Assembly: GCA_041940305.1 (NCBI GenBank)
Contig: JBGTSJ010000002.1
Location: 1-64,000, forward strand
DNA from: JBGTSJ01 sp041940305
GTDB lineage: Bacteria; Planctomycetota; Planctomycetia; Planctomycetales; Planctomycetaceae
Direction: 5' to 3'
Length of the DNA: 64,000 nt
Shown here piece after piece: positions 42,743 to 52,674 of the stretch; the first letter of the stretch is position 1, and each line of letters opens with the position of its first letter. The position numbers and the translations under genes are program-made. A model generated the notes under the pieces. The model was not told where the DNA came from, searched no databases, and saw only the letters and a program-made list of their open reading frames with translations.

Positions 42743-43204
42743 TCACTCGACCTCGAACAGAAACTCGATCTCGACGCTGGCGTTGAGCGGGAGCGCATTG
42801 ACGCCGACTGCGGCGCGGGCGTGGCGGCCGGATTCTCCGAGCAGTTTCTCAAACAGTTCAGACGCTCCGTTGGCGACGAGCGGCTGGTCCTTGAATCCGT
42901 CATCGGACTGGACGAATGCGCCCAAGCGAACCACGCGTTTCAGCTTAGACAGGTCGCCTCCGAGTTCGGCCTTGAGAATGGACAGACCGTTGAGCACGCA
43001 TTGAGCGGCTGCCTCGCGCGCCTGTTCGACGCTCACTTTCGAGGGAACGGGACCGGCGGCAATCAGTTGACCGGCGGTCAGTGGAAGCTGTCCGCTGACG
43101 AGGACGAGATTGCCGGTGCGCACGCAGGGCAGGTATGCGGCGACGGGTGCGGGTGCCGCGTGCAGCTGCAAGCCAAGGGATGCGAGTTTGTCTTCGATCG
43201 CCAT
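42743..43204 (-). CDS. RidA/YjgF-family protein
   Basis: A 153-aa protein of the RidA-like (YjgH/TdcF-related) group with an N-terminal domain starting MAIEDKLASLGLQLHAAPAP and the family blocks VLVSGQLPLTAG and ARAAVGVNALPLNASVEIEF; the Arg in GRHARAAVGV corresponds to the substrate-binding Arg of RidA. RidA proteins remove reactive enamine/imine intermediates from PLP enzymes. The start at 43204 has CTGGAG upstream. Open frame continues upstream to 43447 but without similarity. Confidence 0.92.
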   Translation of the reverse strand: MAIEDKLASLGLQLHAAPAPVAAYLPCVRTGNLVLVSGQLPLTAGQLIAAGPVPSKVSVEQAREAAAQCVLNGLSILKAELGGDLSKLKRVVRLGAFVQSDDGFKDQPLVANGASELFEKLLGESGRHARAAVGVNALPLNASVEIEFLFEVE

Positions 43205-43270
43205 GATGGAACTCCAGGGAGACGGATCAATGGCATTGTTTCGGTTGGGGGTCATGAGTGCCAGTTCGCG

Positions 43271-43298
43271 GCGGCGGGGACAAACCCCGCCGCTCGTT
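43271..43298. repeat. GC-rich inverted repeat, dispersed family B (second copy)
   Basis: GCGGCGGGG-ACAAA-CCCCGCC followed by GCTCGTT. It matches 14961-14988 in both arms and flank. It lies between the divergent ridA-like and PPC-domain genes. Confidence 0.75.
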
Positions 43299-43427
43299 GG
43301 GCAACACATCGAATTGCTTTGAACTTTGCCCCCGCATTCCCTTATGATGCTGACATGAAGCGTTCTTGATGCGTCCCGCCCCACGGCTCCCCGCCACCCG
43401 CCAGAACGGCTCGACCCACCTGCGATC

Positions 43428-45752
43428 ATGCCGATTGTGTCACGCACCCTCTTCGGCGCAATGCCGAGACTCGTCGTTCTCCCGATTGTTTTCCTCGGCG
43501 CCCTGTGTGCGACTCAACTGAGCTTTGCGCAGGCTCCGAGCATCTCGCGCCTATCGCCGCAGGCGGTCGGACCAGGGCAGACGGTGGATGTGACGGTCAC
43601 TGGCGGCAATCTCGCCGGAGCCACGGAATTATGGACGTCGTTCGGTGACCGCGCCCCCCTCGCGCCTGATGTGGCGGACAACGGCAGCAACGCCGGCAGC
43701 GTTGTGTTCCGGGTCACGGCTCCGGCCGAAGGCTCGCTCGGCATCCACGGCGTGCGGGTCACGACGCCCGGCGGCGTGAGCAGCCTGAAGGCGTTTGTCG
43801 TGGACGACCTGCCGAGCATCGTGGAGGCGGGTGGCAATAATTCACCGGAGACCGCCCAGGCAATCGCTCTCCCCTGTGCGATCGACGGACAGGTAGACAA
43901 CCTGTCGCGGGACTACTTCAAGTTCGACGTGGCGGCCGGGCAGAGGGTGTCGTTTGAAGTGCTGGCGCGTCGACTCGGGTCGCCGCTGGATTCGAGCCTG
44001 TACCTCTATCGTGCGGACGGACGCGAACTGTTCTACAACGATGACGTTGAAGGGCTGAGTTCGGATTCGCAGTTCGCGTACACGTTCGAGGAAGCCGGCA
44101 CTTACGTGCTGGAGATTCGGGACATCCAGTACGCGGGCGGCGGGAATCATACGTACCGCCTGCGGATCGGCGATTTTCCGTGCGTGAACGTGGCGGTGCC
44201 GATGGCCGTGCAGCGCGGGACGTCGCCTCAGGTTGTGTTTGCCGGCAGCAGCGTGGAGGACGTCGCACCGGTGACGCTGGCTGTTCCGGCGGATTCGACA
44301 GCCGAGTGGCTCAACGTGAGCACGAAGCGTCCGGGCGGAGCATCGAGCGCCTTTGCATCCGTGGCCGTGAGTTCGGGAGAGGAATTCGTTGAGCAGGAAC
44401 CGAATGAGGGGGACCAGGCGAACAGCGTGACGCTGGGGGCGTCGCTCAACGGGCGGTTTGAACAGGCGGGCGATATCGACCGTTTTGCGTTTGACGCGAA
44501 GCAGGGACAGCGTTTCGAGTTCACCGGCGTGACGCGGCTGGCGGGAGCGCCGACCGACCTCATGCTCAGGCTGTATGATCCCGCCGGCAGCCAGGTCGCG
44601 GCCGTTGATGACACCGGGACCGCCGAGGGGGTCATCAATTACACGTTCCCGGCGGATGGTCGCTACACACTCGCAGTGCACGATTTAAATCACCGCGGCG
44701 GGCCGGAGTTCGCATACCGCGTGAAAGTGGCGCCGTATCAGCCGGGGTTCACATTGGCGGCGACGGCGGACGTGCTCAACGTGCCGGCGGGCGGAATCGC
44801 GACCATCACGGTGAATGCCGTGCGACGGGAGTACACCGGGGAAATCAATCTGGAAGTCGCCGGACTGCCCGAGGGATTGACGTCGCTGCCGACGCGGATC
44901 GGCCCCGGCATGACGCTGGCTGTGCTCACCGTCCAGGCTGCGGCGGACGCCGCGGTCAACACGCTGCTGCCGGTGACCGTAGTGGGAACCGCCAAAGTCG
45001 GCGACGCGGATGTGCGCGATGTCGCGGCGGTCACCGACGCGTTGCGGGCCCAGTGGAGCAACACGGTCGTCGTGCCCGGCGAATTGCGGGATTCGGTGGC
45101 GCTGGCGACGACGCCGTCCCAGGCCCTCTCGCTGCGGGTGGAACCGGCCGAGATCGTGTTCGGCAAGGAATTGCGGGCGACCGTCAAGGTGATTGCCGAG
45201 CGAGGCGAGGGACGGGACGCGGCGATCGCGCTGGCTGTGAATCCGGCTCAGAACGGACTGCCGCCGAACGTCGCCGCTGAGGTGAAGCCGATTGATGCGG
45301 GACAGAACGAGGTCGAGATTGCATTCACTGCAAACGAGAATGCTCCGCTCGGACCATTCACGGTGGTCCTCAGCGGGACGCACGCGAAGGACAACGTCAA
45401 TACGGTGGTCTCGACGCCGGGCATCGGACTGCGGCTTGAGGCTCCGTTTACGATCACGCCGTCCGTGTCCGACCCGAAACTGGTCCGCGGCGGCGAGCTG
45501 AAGCTGAAAGTGGCCGTGGCCCGCAATCCGGCGTTCGCCGGTGAAGTCAAGATCACGCTGGACAAGCTGCCGGCGGGGGTCACAGCGGCAGAAGCCGTGA
45601 TCCCTGCGGATCAAAGTGAAGTCGAAGTGACGTTGACGGCGGCCGCCGATGCGGCGGCGGGCGAAGCGGCCGGGATCGTGGTCAATGCCGTCGCGCCGGC
45701 GAACGCCAAGTTCACGGCGACGGCGACCGCGCCGGCGATCACAGTGGAGTAG
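43428..45752 (+). CDS. secreted protein with PPC domains
   Basis: A 774-aa exported protein (signal peptide through about AQLSFAQ). It begins with an IPT/TIG-like region (ISRLSPQAVGPGQTVDVTVT), then contains two pre-peptidase C-terminal (PPC) domains: DYFKFDVAAGQRVSFEVLAR with TYVLEIRDIQYAGG, and RFAFDAKQGQRFEFTGVTRL with YTLAVHDLNHRGGPEFAY. The C-terminal third has three Ig-like beta repeats (ITVNAVRREYTGEINLEVAG and similar). Such proteins accompany DUF1549/DUF1553 proteins in planctomycetes. The next gene, 92 bp downstream, is such a protein; the two probably form one operon exported to the surface. Confidence 0.9.
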   Translation: MPIVSRTLFGAMPRLVVLPIVFLGALCATQLSFAQAPSISRLSPQAVGPGQTVDVTVTGGNLAGATELWTSFGDRAPLAPDVADNGSNAGSVVFRVTAPAEGSLGIHGVRVTTPGGVSSLKAFVVDDLPSIVEAGGNNSPETAQAIALPCAIDGQVDNLSRDYFKFDVAAGQRVSFEVLARRLGSPLDSSLYLYRADGRELFYNDDVEGLSSDSQFAYTFEEAGTYVLEIRDIQYAGGGNHTYRLRIGDFPCVNVAVPMAVQRGTSPQVVFAGSSVEDVAPVTLAVPADSTAEWLNVSTKRPGGASSAFASVAVSSGEEFVEQEPNEGDQANSVTLGASLNGRFEQAGDIDRFAFDAKQGQRFEFTGVTRLAGAPTDLMLRLYDPAGSQVAAVDDTGTAEGVINYTFPADGRYTLAVHDLNHRGGPEFAYRVKVAPYQPGFTLAATADVLNVPAGGIATITVNAVRREYTGEINLEVAGLPEGLTSLPTRIGPGMTLAVLTVQAAADAAVNTLLPVTVVGTAKVGDADVRDVAAVTDALRAQWSNTVVVPGELRDSVALATTPSQALSLRVEPAEIVFGKELRATVKVIAERGEGRDAAIALAVNPAQNGLPPNVAAEVKPIDAGQNEVEIAFTANENAPLGPFTVVLSGTHAKDNVNTVVSTPGIGLRLEAPFTITPSVSDPKLVRGGELKLKVAVARNPAFAGEVKITLDKLPAGVTAAEAVIPADQSEVEVTLTAAADAAAGEAAGIVVNAVAPANAKFTATATAPAITVE

Positions 45753-45844
45753 GTTTTATCAGGCATCGCAGTATTCAGCGCGGTTCCGACTTGGAAACTC
45801 GCTGGAGCGAGCAGTTCGGCCTGGGTACAGGAAGGGACGCGATC

Positions 45845-48295
45845 GTGAGCAAGCAAAACATGCATCAGGCTTTGACGGCGGCGGCCCGTGCGGCCATGGT
45901 GGTCCTGATTTCGGGATCGTTCGCAGTGGCCCAGGAAGCCGCTCCTCCGCTGGAGTTGCAGCCCGCTACAATTCAGCTGAACTCCGCCCGCGCTCAGCAG
46001 CAGCTGGTGCTCACCGCGCGGCTGGGCTCGAAGGACATCCGCGATGTGACGGCCGAGGCCGAGTACGAGTCTTCGGATCCGAACGTCGTGATCGTTGAGA
46101 ACAGCGTGGCGAAGCCGGTCGGCAACGGGACGGCCACCATTACCGCTCGCTTCGGTGAAATGTCGGCGACGGCTGCCGTCACGGTCTCGACGATCGAGAC
46201 GCCGTCTCCGATCAGCTTCGAGACGGAGACGCTCGCCGCGCTCACCAAGGCCGGCTGCAACATGGGGGCCTGCCACGGTTCTCCGTCGGGGAAGGGGGGC
46301 TTTCGCCTGTCGCTCCGCGGATACGATCCGCCGCTGGACGTGCTCACGCTCCGCACCGAGTTCTACGGCCGCCGCACCAATGTGTTTAACCCCGATGAGA
46401 GCCTGCTGCTGAAGAAGCCGCTGATGGAGGTGGCGCACGGCGGCGGACGGCGGGTGATGAAAGGGGACCCGGTCCACGTCGCGCTCCGGCAGTGGATCGC
46501 CGAAGGGATGCAGATCGACCCGGAAGGGCACGCGACGCTCGACCGCATCGAAGTGCTGCCGAAGACCCGCGTGTTCCATGAGACCGGCACGCGGCAGCAA
46601 CTGATTGTCAACGGCTACTTCAGCGACGGCAGCGTGCGCGATCTCACTCCGCTGACCGTGTTCAGCTCGTCCGCCGAAACGGTCGCAACCGTCGATGAGG
46701 ACGGGCTCGTCGAGAAGGCCGGGCGCGGCGAGGCGGCGATCCTGGCGCGGTTCCTCGACAAGATGGACACCAGCTACATGACGTTCCTCGAGGAAGTGCC
46801 CGGCTTCGCCTGGACGAATCCGCCGCAGCACAACTTCATTGACGAGCTGGTGGACGTCAAGCTGCAGCAACTGCAGATCCCGCCGTCCGAATTGTGCAGC
46901 GACGATGAGTTCCTCCGCCGCGCGACGCTCGATATCGCCGGCCGGCTGCCGACGATCGCCGAAACGCAGGCGTTCCTCAACGATCTCAGCCCGGACAAGC
47001 GGTCCCGGCTGGTCGATGAACTGCTCGCCAGCGACGATCACGCGGCATTCTGGGCGCTCAAGTGGGCGGACGTGCTGCGGGTCAACAGCGGCAAGCTGAA
47101 CCCGACCGGCGTGGCGAAGTTCAACCGCTGGATCTACGAGGGCGTGCTGCACGATCAGCCGATGGACGAGTTCGCCCGCGAGCTTCTCACGGCGACCGGG
47201 AGCGTCTACGAGAATCCGCCGGCGAACTACTGGCGGGCCAGCCGCGAGCCGACCGACGCCACCGAGACGACGGCCCAACTGTTCCTGGGCATCCGCATCC
47301 AGTGCGCGAAGTGCCACAACCATCCGTTCGAGCGGTGGTCGCAGGACAATTACTACGGCATCTCTGCGGCGTTCGCACGGATCGGCCGCAAGAACGGGCC
47401 GACGCCGAACGATGAGGTGATCTTTGTGCAGGACTCGGGCGACGTCACGCAGCCGCGGACCGGCCGGACCATGCCGGTGCACCTGCTGCTGAAAGGGGAC
47501 GTCGAAGTCCCGGCCGGAGAAGACCGCCGCGAAGTCTTCGCGGAATGGCTGACGGCGACCGACAACCCGTTCTTTGCGAAGTCGGTCGTCAACCGCATCT
47601 GGGGACATCTGATGGGTCGGGGAATCGTCGATCCGGTTGATGATTTCCGGGACTCCAATCCCCCGTCCAACGCGCCGCTGCTGGATGAGCTGACGCGGCA
47701 GTTTGCAGAAAACGGATTCAGCCGCAAGTGGGCGATCCGCACGATCATGAACAGCGCAACCTACCAGCGGAGCTCGCGGACAAACGAGCTCAACGAGGCG
47801 GATGAGCTGTACTTCTCGCACGCGACGACGCGGATGCTGACGGCCGAGCAGCTGCTGGATGCGATCTGCGCGGTGACGGCCGTGCCGGAGACGTTCCCGG
47901 GCGTGCCGGTGGGCACGCCCGCGGCCCATCTGCCGGAGCCGCCGAAAGATCACTACTTCCTCAAGATTTTCGGCCAGCCGCAGCGGGAGATGGCCTGTGA
48001 ATGCGAGCGTTCGAACGAGTCGAACCTGTCGCAGGCGCTGCAGATGATCAACGGCCCGACCGTGCACAACAAGCTGCGGGACGACGCCGGCCGGATTAAC
48101 CAGATGATCGCCGCCGGGAACAGCGACGAAGAGATCATCACGGCGCTGTACCAGTCTGCCGTGGCGCGGAACCCGTCGAGCGAAGAGCTGCAGGCCTCGC
48201 TGAACCATATCGCGTCGAGCGAGAGCCGGCGGTTCGGGCTGGAGGACGTCGGCTGGGCCGTGCTCAACTCCAAGGAATTCCTGTTCCAGCACTGA
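45845..48295 (+). CDS. DUF1549-DUF1553 (PSCyt) protein with Ig-like N-terminus
   Basis: An 816-aa exported protein, GTG start with AGGAAGGGA upstream (ATG at 45860 possible). An N-terminal Big-2-like domain (ATIQLNSARAQQQLVLTARL) is followed by a planctomycete cytochrome-like segment with CNMGACHG, a second Ig-like block, DUF1549 (FIDELVDVKLQQLQIPPSEL, FLRRATLDIAGRLPT) and DUF1553 (KSVVNRIWGHLMGRGIVDPV). The DUF1549 part includes CAKCHNHPFERW, a conserved c-heme-like CxxCH. The family is planctomycete-specific and thought to act on polysaccharides or sulfated compounds, without proof. No DUF1501 partner gene, often next to this family, is present. Confidence 0.93.
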   Translation: MSKQNMHQALTAAARAAMVVLISGSFAVAQEAAPPLELQPATIQLNSARAQQQLVLTARLGSKDIRDVTAEAEYESSDPNVVIVENSVAKPVGNGTATITARFGEMSATAAVTVSTIETPSPISFETETLAALTKAGCNMGACHGSPSGKGGFRLSLRGYDPPLDVLTLRTEFYGRRTNVFNPDESLLLKKPLMEVAHGGGRRVMKGDPVHVALRQWIAEGMQIDPEGHATLDRIEVLPKTRVFHETGTRQQLIVNGYFSDGSVRDLTPLTVFSSSAETVATVDEDGLVEKAGRGEAAILARFLDKMDTSYMTFLEEVPGFAWTNPPQHNFIDELVDVKLQQLQIPPSELCSDDEFLRRATLDIAGRLPTIAETQAFLNDLSPDKRSRLVDELLASDDHAAFWALKWADVLRVNSGKLNPTGVAKFNRWIYEGVLHDQPMDEFARELLTATGSVYENPPANYWRASREPTDATETTAQLFLGIRIQCAKCHNHPFERWSQDNYYGISAAFARIGRKNGPTPNDEVIFVQDSGDVTQPRTGRTMPVHLLLKGDVEVPAGEDRREVFAEWLTATDNPFFAKSVVNRIWGHLMGRGIVDPVDDFRDSNPPSNAPLLDELTRQFAENGFSRKWAIRTIMNSATYQRSSRTNELNEADELYFSHATTRMLTAEQLLDAICAVTAVPETFPGVPVGTPAAHLPEPPKDHYFLKIFGQPQREMACECERSNESNLSQALQMINGPTVHNKLRDDAGRINQMIAAGNSDEEIITALYQSAVARNPSSEELQASLNHIASSESRRFGLEDVGWAVLNSKEFLFQH

Positions 48296-48326
48296 CGGAT
48301 TGCCGTCCGTCAGCTGAGCTGCAATG

Positions 48327-48361
48327 CAAAACGTGCACTCTCATCAGGGTGCACGTTTTTG
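48327..48361. terminator. bidirectional intrinsic terminator
   Basis: Perfect 11-bp arms AAAACGTGCAC / GTGCACGTTTT with a 10-nt loop lie 30 bp after the DUF1549/1553 gene, with T-runs on the right end and A-runs on the left, so it can act on both strands. Confidence 0.88.
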
Positions 48362-48451
48362 TATTGCGCGGCGTGCCGTTCACCGATGGCTGAGGCCCGC
48401 TGCGGCCTGTAGACTCGCGGGTAAAGCCCTCCCCGCAACAACGGATTCGCT

Positions 48452-50170
48452 ATGCGTAACGGTGAAATTGCCCGGCTGTTTGATGAACTGGCAGACCTGC
48501 TGGAGATCGACGGGGCGAATCCGTTTCGGGTGCGGGCCTATCGGAATGCGGCCCGGACGATCGGGGACTTGAGCGAATCGCTGGCGGGAATCGCCGCGGA
48601 GGGGGAGGGGGCGCTGAAGGAACTGCCGGGGATCGGGGACGACCTGGCGAAGAAGATCGTGGTGATCGTGCAGACGGGGCGGCTGCCGCAGCTGGAGGAG
48701 ATGCGGAAGAAGGTGCCGCAGGGGGTGGTGGAGATGCTGCGGATCCCGAACCTGGGTCCGAAGAAGGCGGCGATCCTGTTTGAACAGCTGAAGATCGAAT
48801 CGCTGCAGCAGCTGCGGGAGGCGGCGGAGCAGGGGCGGATCGCGGGAATCAAGGGTTTCGGTAAGAAGACGGAGCAGGCGATCCTTTCCGGTCTGGAGCA
48901 GGTGCAGACGGCGGTGAAGCGGTGCCTGCTGCAGGGGGCGAAGCTGGAGGCGGACCAGATTGTCGAGGACCTGCGCGGGCTGAAGTCGGTGAAGCTGGCA
49001 TCGACGGCGGGGAGCTGCCGGCGGCTGAGGGAGACGTGCGGGGACCTGGACGTCATCGCGGCGGCCGATGATTCGGCGGAGGCGATGGATGCCCTCGCGG
49101 CCCACCGTCTGGTGGAGAAGGTGCTTTCGCGCGGGGAGACGAAGCAGCGGGTGAAGCTGTGGTCGGGGATGGAACTCGATCTGCGGGTGGTGCCGACGGC
49201 GTCGTACGGGGCGGCGCTGCAGTACTTCACCGGCTCGAAGGAGCACAACATCGTCATTCGCCGGCGGGCGCAGGAGCGGGGCTACAAGCTGAACGAGTAC
49301 GGCGTGTATGAGGGAGAGCGGCAGGTGGCCGGCGCGACGGAAGAGGATGTGTATGGGGCCGTGGGGCTGCCGTGGATTCCGCCGGAGCTGCGGGAGAACC
49401 GGGGGGAGATTGAAAGGGCGGAGCAGGGCACGCTGCCTCGGCTGATTGAGAAGCAGGACATCAAGGGGGACCTGCACATGCACACGACGGCGACCGACGG
49501 GACGGCGTCGATCCGGGAGATGGCGGAAGCGGCGAAGGCGCGGGGGCTGAAGTACATCGCGATCACCGATCACTCCAAGCGGGTGACGATGGCGAACGGG
49601 CTGGATGCCGCGCGGCTGCGGGCGCATTGGAAAGAAATCGACAAGGTCCGCAAGGAAGTGAAAGGGATTGAGATCCTCCGCGGGGTGGAGTGCGACATCC
49701 TGGAGACGGCGGTGCTGGATCTGCCGGACGACGTGCTGGCGGAGGCGGACTGGGTGATCGCGGTGCTGCATTACGGGCTGAAGCAGCCGCGGGAACAGAT
49801 CATGAAGCGGCTCCTCTGCGCGGTGACGAACCCGCACGTGGACATCATCGGGCATGCGAGCGGGCGGATGCTGACGCGGCGGGAAGGGGCGGACATCGAC
49901 TTCGACGTGCTGCTCAAGGCGGCGGCCGATCACGGCGTGATGCTGGAGATCAATGCGCACCCGGCGCGGCTGGACCTCGACGACGTGCGGGCGGCCGCGG
50001 CGAAGGCGCGGGGCATTCCGATCGTGATCAGCACGGATGCGCACAGCACGAACGGGTTTGACGTGCTGGAGTACGGCATCTACCAGGCGCGGCGGGCGGG
50101 GCTGGAGAAGGAGGACGTGGCGAACACGCGGTCACTGGCGCAGTTCCGGAAGATGCTGCGGCGGGGGTGA
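48452..50170 (+). CDS. polX: family X DNA polymerase with PHP domain (PolX)
   Basis: A 572-aa bacterial PolX. The N-terminal 8-kDa/HhH region includes PFRVRAYRNAARTI, LKELPGIGDDLA and NLGPKKAAILFE. The palm domain has GSCRRLRETCGDLDVIA with the two metal-binding Asp and the third Asp in ELDLRVV. The C-terminal PHP phosphoesterase domain starts at about residue 340 with DLHMHTTATDGT and has AITDHSKR, GVECDIL and ISTDAHS. PolX fills short gaps in base-excision repair, and the PHP part gives 3'-5' exonuclease. Unlike its neighbours, the third-codon positions are extremely G-rich on this strand. Confidence 0.96.
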   Translation: MRNGEIARLFDELADLLEIDGANPFRVRAYRNAARTIGDLSESLAGIAAEGEGALKELPGIGDDLAKKIVVIVQTGRLPQLEEMRKKVPQGVVEMLRIPNLGPKKAAILFEQLKIESLQQLREAAEQGRIAGIKGFGKKTEQAILSGLEQVQTAVKRCLLQGAKLEADQIVEDLRGLKSVKLASTAGSCRRLRETCGDLDVIAAADDSAEAMDALAAHRLVEKVLSRGETKQRVKLWSGMELDLRVVPTASYGAALQYFTGSKEHNIVIRRRAQERGYKLNEYGVYEGERQVAGATEEDVYGAVGLPWIPPELRENRGEIERAEQGTLPRLIEKQDIKGDLHMHTTATDGTASIREMAEAAKARGLKYIAITDHSKRVTMANGLDAARLRAHWKEIDKVRKEVKGIEILRGVECDILETAVLDLPDDVLAEADWVIAVLHYGLKQPREQIMKRLLCAVTNPHVDIIGHASGRMLTRREGADIDFDVLLKAAADHGVMLEINAHPARLDLDDVRAAAAKARGIPIVISTDAHSTNGFDVLEYGIYQARRAGLEKEDVANTRSLAQFRKMLRRG

Positions 50171-50182
50171 TGGCGTGAATGC

Positions 50183-50216
50183 AGAAAGCCCACGGGTTGC
50201 ACCCCGTGGGCTTTCT
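50183..50216. terminator. intrinsic terminator after polX
   Basis: Perfect 14-bp arms AGAAAGCCCACGGG / CCCGTGGGCTTTCT with a 6-nt loop. It lies between polX (plus) and the convergent gene ending at 50246 and could serve both. The T-run is short (CTTTCT within the stem). Confidence 0.8.
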
Positions 50217-50245
50217 GGTCGTGCGTTCTGAAGAGCGGGATACGC

Positions 50246-52042
50246 TTACCCCAGGTTTTCGCGGGCGAACTTGGCAATCAGTTCGCCGATCATCTTGAGG
50301 AGACCGGTGGCGGCGGTGGTGTCGCCCTCCAAGCGGTTCTCGACGCGGTCGAGCTGGATGTGGAGGCGGTCATCGCTCCCTTGCAGGGCCTCCAGGGCGG
50401 CGTCGCGCCACTCGAAGTCCTTGAGCATCTGGGCCGTTTCGGCTCCGGGGGCGGCTTCCTCTTCGCTCTCCTCAGATGCGGCCGGCTCTTCGATGACGCC
50501 GCGGTTCTTGAGGGTCTCCAGCAGGTCGAAATCGCCGTCCTTGCGGAGCTGGTTCATGACCTGCAGGACGGGGAGCAGGCGGAAATCCAGGCTGGCGATG
50601 GTGGGACTGACCTCGGCCGGGGCATCGCCGCCGACGGCTTCGATGCCGGCCTTCATGGCATCGAGGGCGCCGCTGCCGATGCTGATCCAGACGGCTTCGG
50701 GACCGGCGCCGATGTAGAACTCGCCGCTGTCGCCGAAGAACTGCTGCAGGGCCTTCGGGTAGTTCTGCGTGACCGTCACCTTGTGGATGGCGACGTCGCC
50801 GGCGGTCTCGACGTTCAGCTCCGTCGAGTAAGAGGAATCGGCGGTGGGGAGCAGTTCGACGATCTTATTCATCGGGCTGCCGTCGGCCGTGCGGAGGCCG
50901 ATGAGGGCGGTGTGCTGGCCGCCGTCGGCCGGAGTGACCTCAAGTGCGCCGTCCCATTTGCCGATGTCGAGGCCGGCGGAGAGCATGTCGAGCAGCAGGC
51001 CGGCGATCTCCTTGCGGGCCGCCTTCTGTTCGGCGGTGATATCGGCGGTTTCGTCGATCCGCTGCTCGGCGACGGGGCGGGCGAGCTTGTACAGGTCGGC
51101 GGACTGCCGGGTCATCAGCTCATCGAGCGTGACGTTGAGACGGCCGCTGAGGACCGACTGGTCGGACGTGGCGATGTTGGCGAAGTAGCTGGAGGTCTCG
51201 GCCTGGGCCTGGACGGTTTTCTCGAGTTCGGTCCCTTCGATGGGGACGAGCAGGAATTCGCCGCGGCCTTCGCTCTTGGAAGCGTCGGTGATCCAGCCGA
51301 TCGTGACGTCGCTGGACTGGACGAACAGCCGCTCCATCGTTTCGAGCGTCTGGGCGGTGTTGGCCTTGCGGAGTTCGAATGCTTCAGCGGACTCGCTGGG
51401 CTTCTTCTGGATGCCGGCGAGGGTGTTGTCGCGATAGGTGGCAAACGCGGCGGTGCGCTGTTCGGGTGTGGTCTTCGTGTTCTGCAGTTGGGCGGCGACG
51501 TCGTAGCCTTTGGCGAGGAGGTCGTCGTGCGTGGCGGAGGGGTCCGGCATGTCGGCCGGGACGTCCTCGGGATGCTCCTGGACGGTGAAGCGCGCGTAGT
51601 CCGCCTTGACGCGCATCCAGCCTTCATAGACGTCGCTGAGCTCGTAGAGGTCGCGGTCGCGGCGGTCGCGCTTGACGATGATGCCGATCGGATCGAGGTT
51701 GTCCTTGATGAAGTCGTTGAGGTCGGCGACGGGGACCATCAACTGCTGCCGCTGACCTCCCTCGGGGGCGATGAGCTGGTCGAAGCGGACCGGCTGCGCC
51801 TTGTCGACGCCGATGAGGAAGATGTCAATGTTGGGGAAGACGTTGTTCTCCCAGTCATCCTGTTGGTCGGCGAGGCCGACAACCATATGCTCCAGGTCGG
51901 CGATGATCTCATCGGAACTCTTGAGCACAACGACGATGCGGGTGGGGGGCGTGCCGTTCTCCTGAGCCGCAACCGGGCGCGCGGCGGACATCAGCATCAG
52001 CGTGAGCGCAGCGGCGTGCGCGACAACAGATCGGAAATTCAC
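50246..52042 (-). CDS. secreted hypothetical protein (598 aa)
   Basis: An exported protein with a GTG start at 52042, preceded by GAGGAG; the signal peptide reads VVAHAAALTLMLMSAARPVAA. The body is acidic with repeated mixed helix/strand blocks (VVVLKSSDEIIADLEHMVVG, FLLVPIEGTELEKTVQAQAE, IASLDFRLLPVLQVMNQL). The C-terminal 60 residues are acidic with a coiled stretch (EESEEEAAPGAE, LDRVENRLEG). It resembles exported planctomycete proteins of unknown function; no enzyme motif was seen. It is convergent with polX. The 630 bp upstream (52043-52674) contain no gene. Confidence 0.8.
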   Translation of the reverse strand: MNFRSVVAHAAALTLMLMSAARPVAAQENGTPPTRIVVVLKSSDEIIADLEHMVVGLADQQDDWENNVFPNIDIFLIGVDKAQPVRFDQLIAPEGGQRQQLMVPVADLNDFIKDNLDPIGIIVKRDRRDRDLYELSDVYEGWMRVKADYARFTVQEHPEDVPADMPDPSATHDDLLAKGYDVAAQLQNTKTTPEQRTAAFATYRDNTLAGIQKKPSESAEAFELRKANTAQTLETMERLFVQSSDVTIGWITDASKSEGRGEFLLVPIEGTELEKTVQAQAETSSYFANIATSDQSVLSGRLNVTLDELMTRQSADLYKLARPVAEQRIDETADITAEQKAARKEIAGLLLDMLSAGLDIGKWDGALEVTPADGGQHTALIGLRTADGSPMNKIVELLPTADSSYSTELNVETAGDVAIHKVTVTQNYPKALQQFFGDSGEFYIGAGPEAVWISIGSGALDAMKAGIEAVGGDAPAEVSPTIASLDFRLLPVLQVMNQLRKDGDFDLLETLKNRGVIEEPAASEESEEEAAPGAETAQMLKDFEWRDAALEALQGSDDRLHIQLDRVENRLEGDTTAATGLLKMIGELIAKFARENLG

Positions 52043-52674
52043 GGGAGACTCCTCAGGGGAAGATTGAAGTGGCGTCGAAGAGGATCCGGACCCGTCTGCG
52101 CCCCCGCGTCCCGCGCGCAAACTGATGGGCACCGGCCCCACGGCTCTTACTCCGTCATCAAACTGGGACAGGAATGGATCGAGCGGCACGACCCGTCCGC
52201 AGCCTCGATTCGTCCGACCTCGGTAGGGGTGGGCGATGGTTGAGGCGTCGAATTGATGCATTCCACCGGGTTGTGTGGGCGGCGACTCGCGTCAATCCGC
52301 CCCCCAGCCAGCCGTCGTAAAGTGACTTCAGCGGGCAGGATAGGCAACTTTGCTGAACCCGGCAAGGGTGTACTTTCGGGGAAGATGGCCCGCGAAGTAG
52401 TGAACCTGGTCTGGGGTGCGACCGTGGAAAGCGACCACGGATTGCACAGATGGGCACAGATAAGAATTGGGGGAGCGGTCGATGCGTCGTATTCGAGAGG
52501 CATATGGCGCGTCGATCTCGCTGCACCATTGAGCGTCCGCCGTTCAGCAGTCTGGAGCGCCGCGACGATAGAAGTCGGCGAGAGCGCGGGAGAGAAAGTA
52601 GTGGAAGTGAGTACGCCGCGCGCACCGGTTCAGGCGAAAAGGTCTGCGTGACCGACGGGAGAGATGTGTCCGGT
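52043..52674. other. 630-bp gap without a recognisable gene
   Basis: Open frames here have no family resemblance and biased composition. One stretch (CCACGGATTGCACAGATGGG at 52436-52455, then CACAGATAAG) resembles a common dispersed repeat type. Promoter for the minus-strand gene ending the gap at 52042 is presumably here. Confidence 0.6.

Noticed and set aside
45611..48292. 893-aa open frame on the minus strand
   Set aside because: It is the complement of the DUF1549/1553 gene; His/Arg/Val-rich shadow composition and no recognisable domain.
48380..50044. 554-aa minus-strand open frame rich in Arg, Pro and His
   Set aside because: Antisense shadow of polX produced by its G-rich third codon positions.
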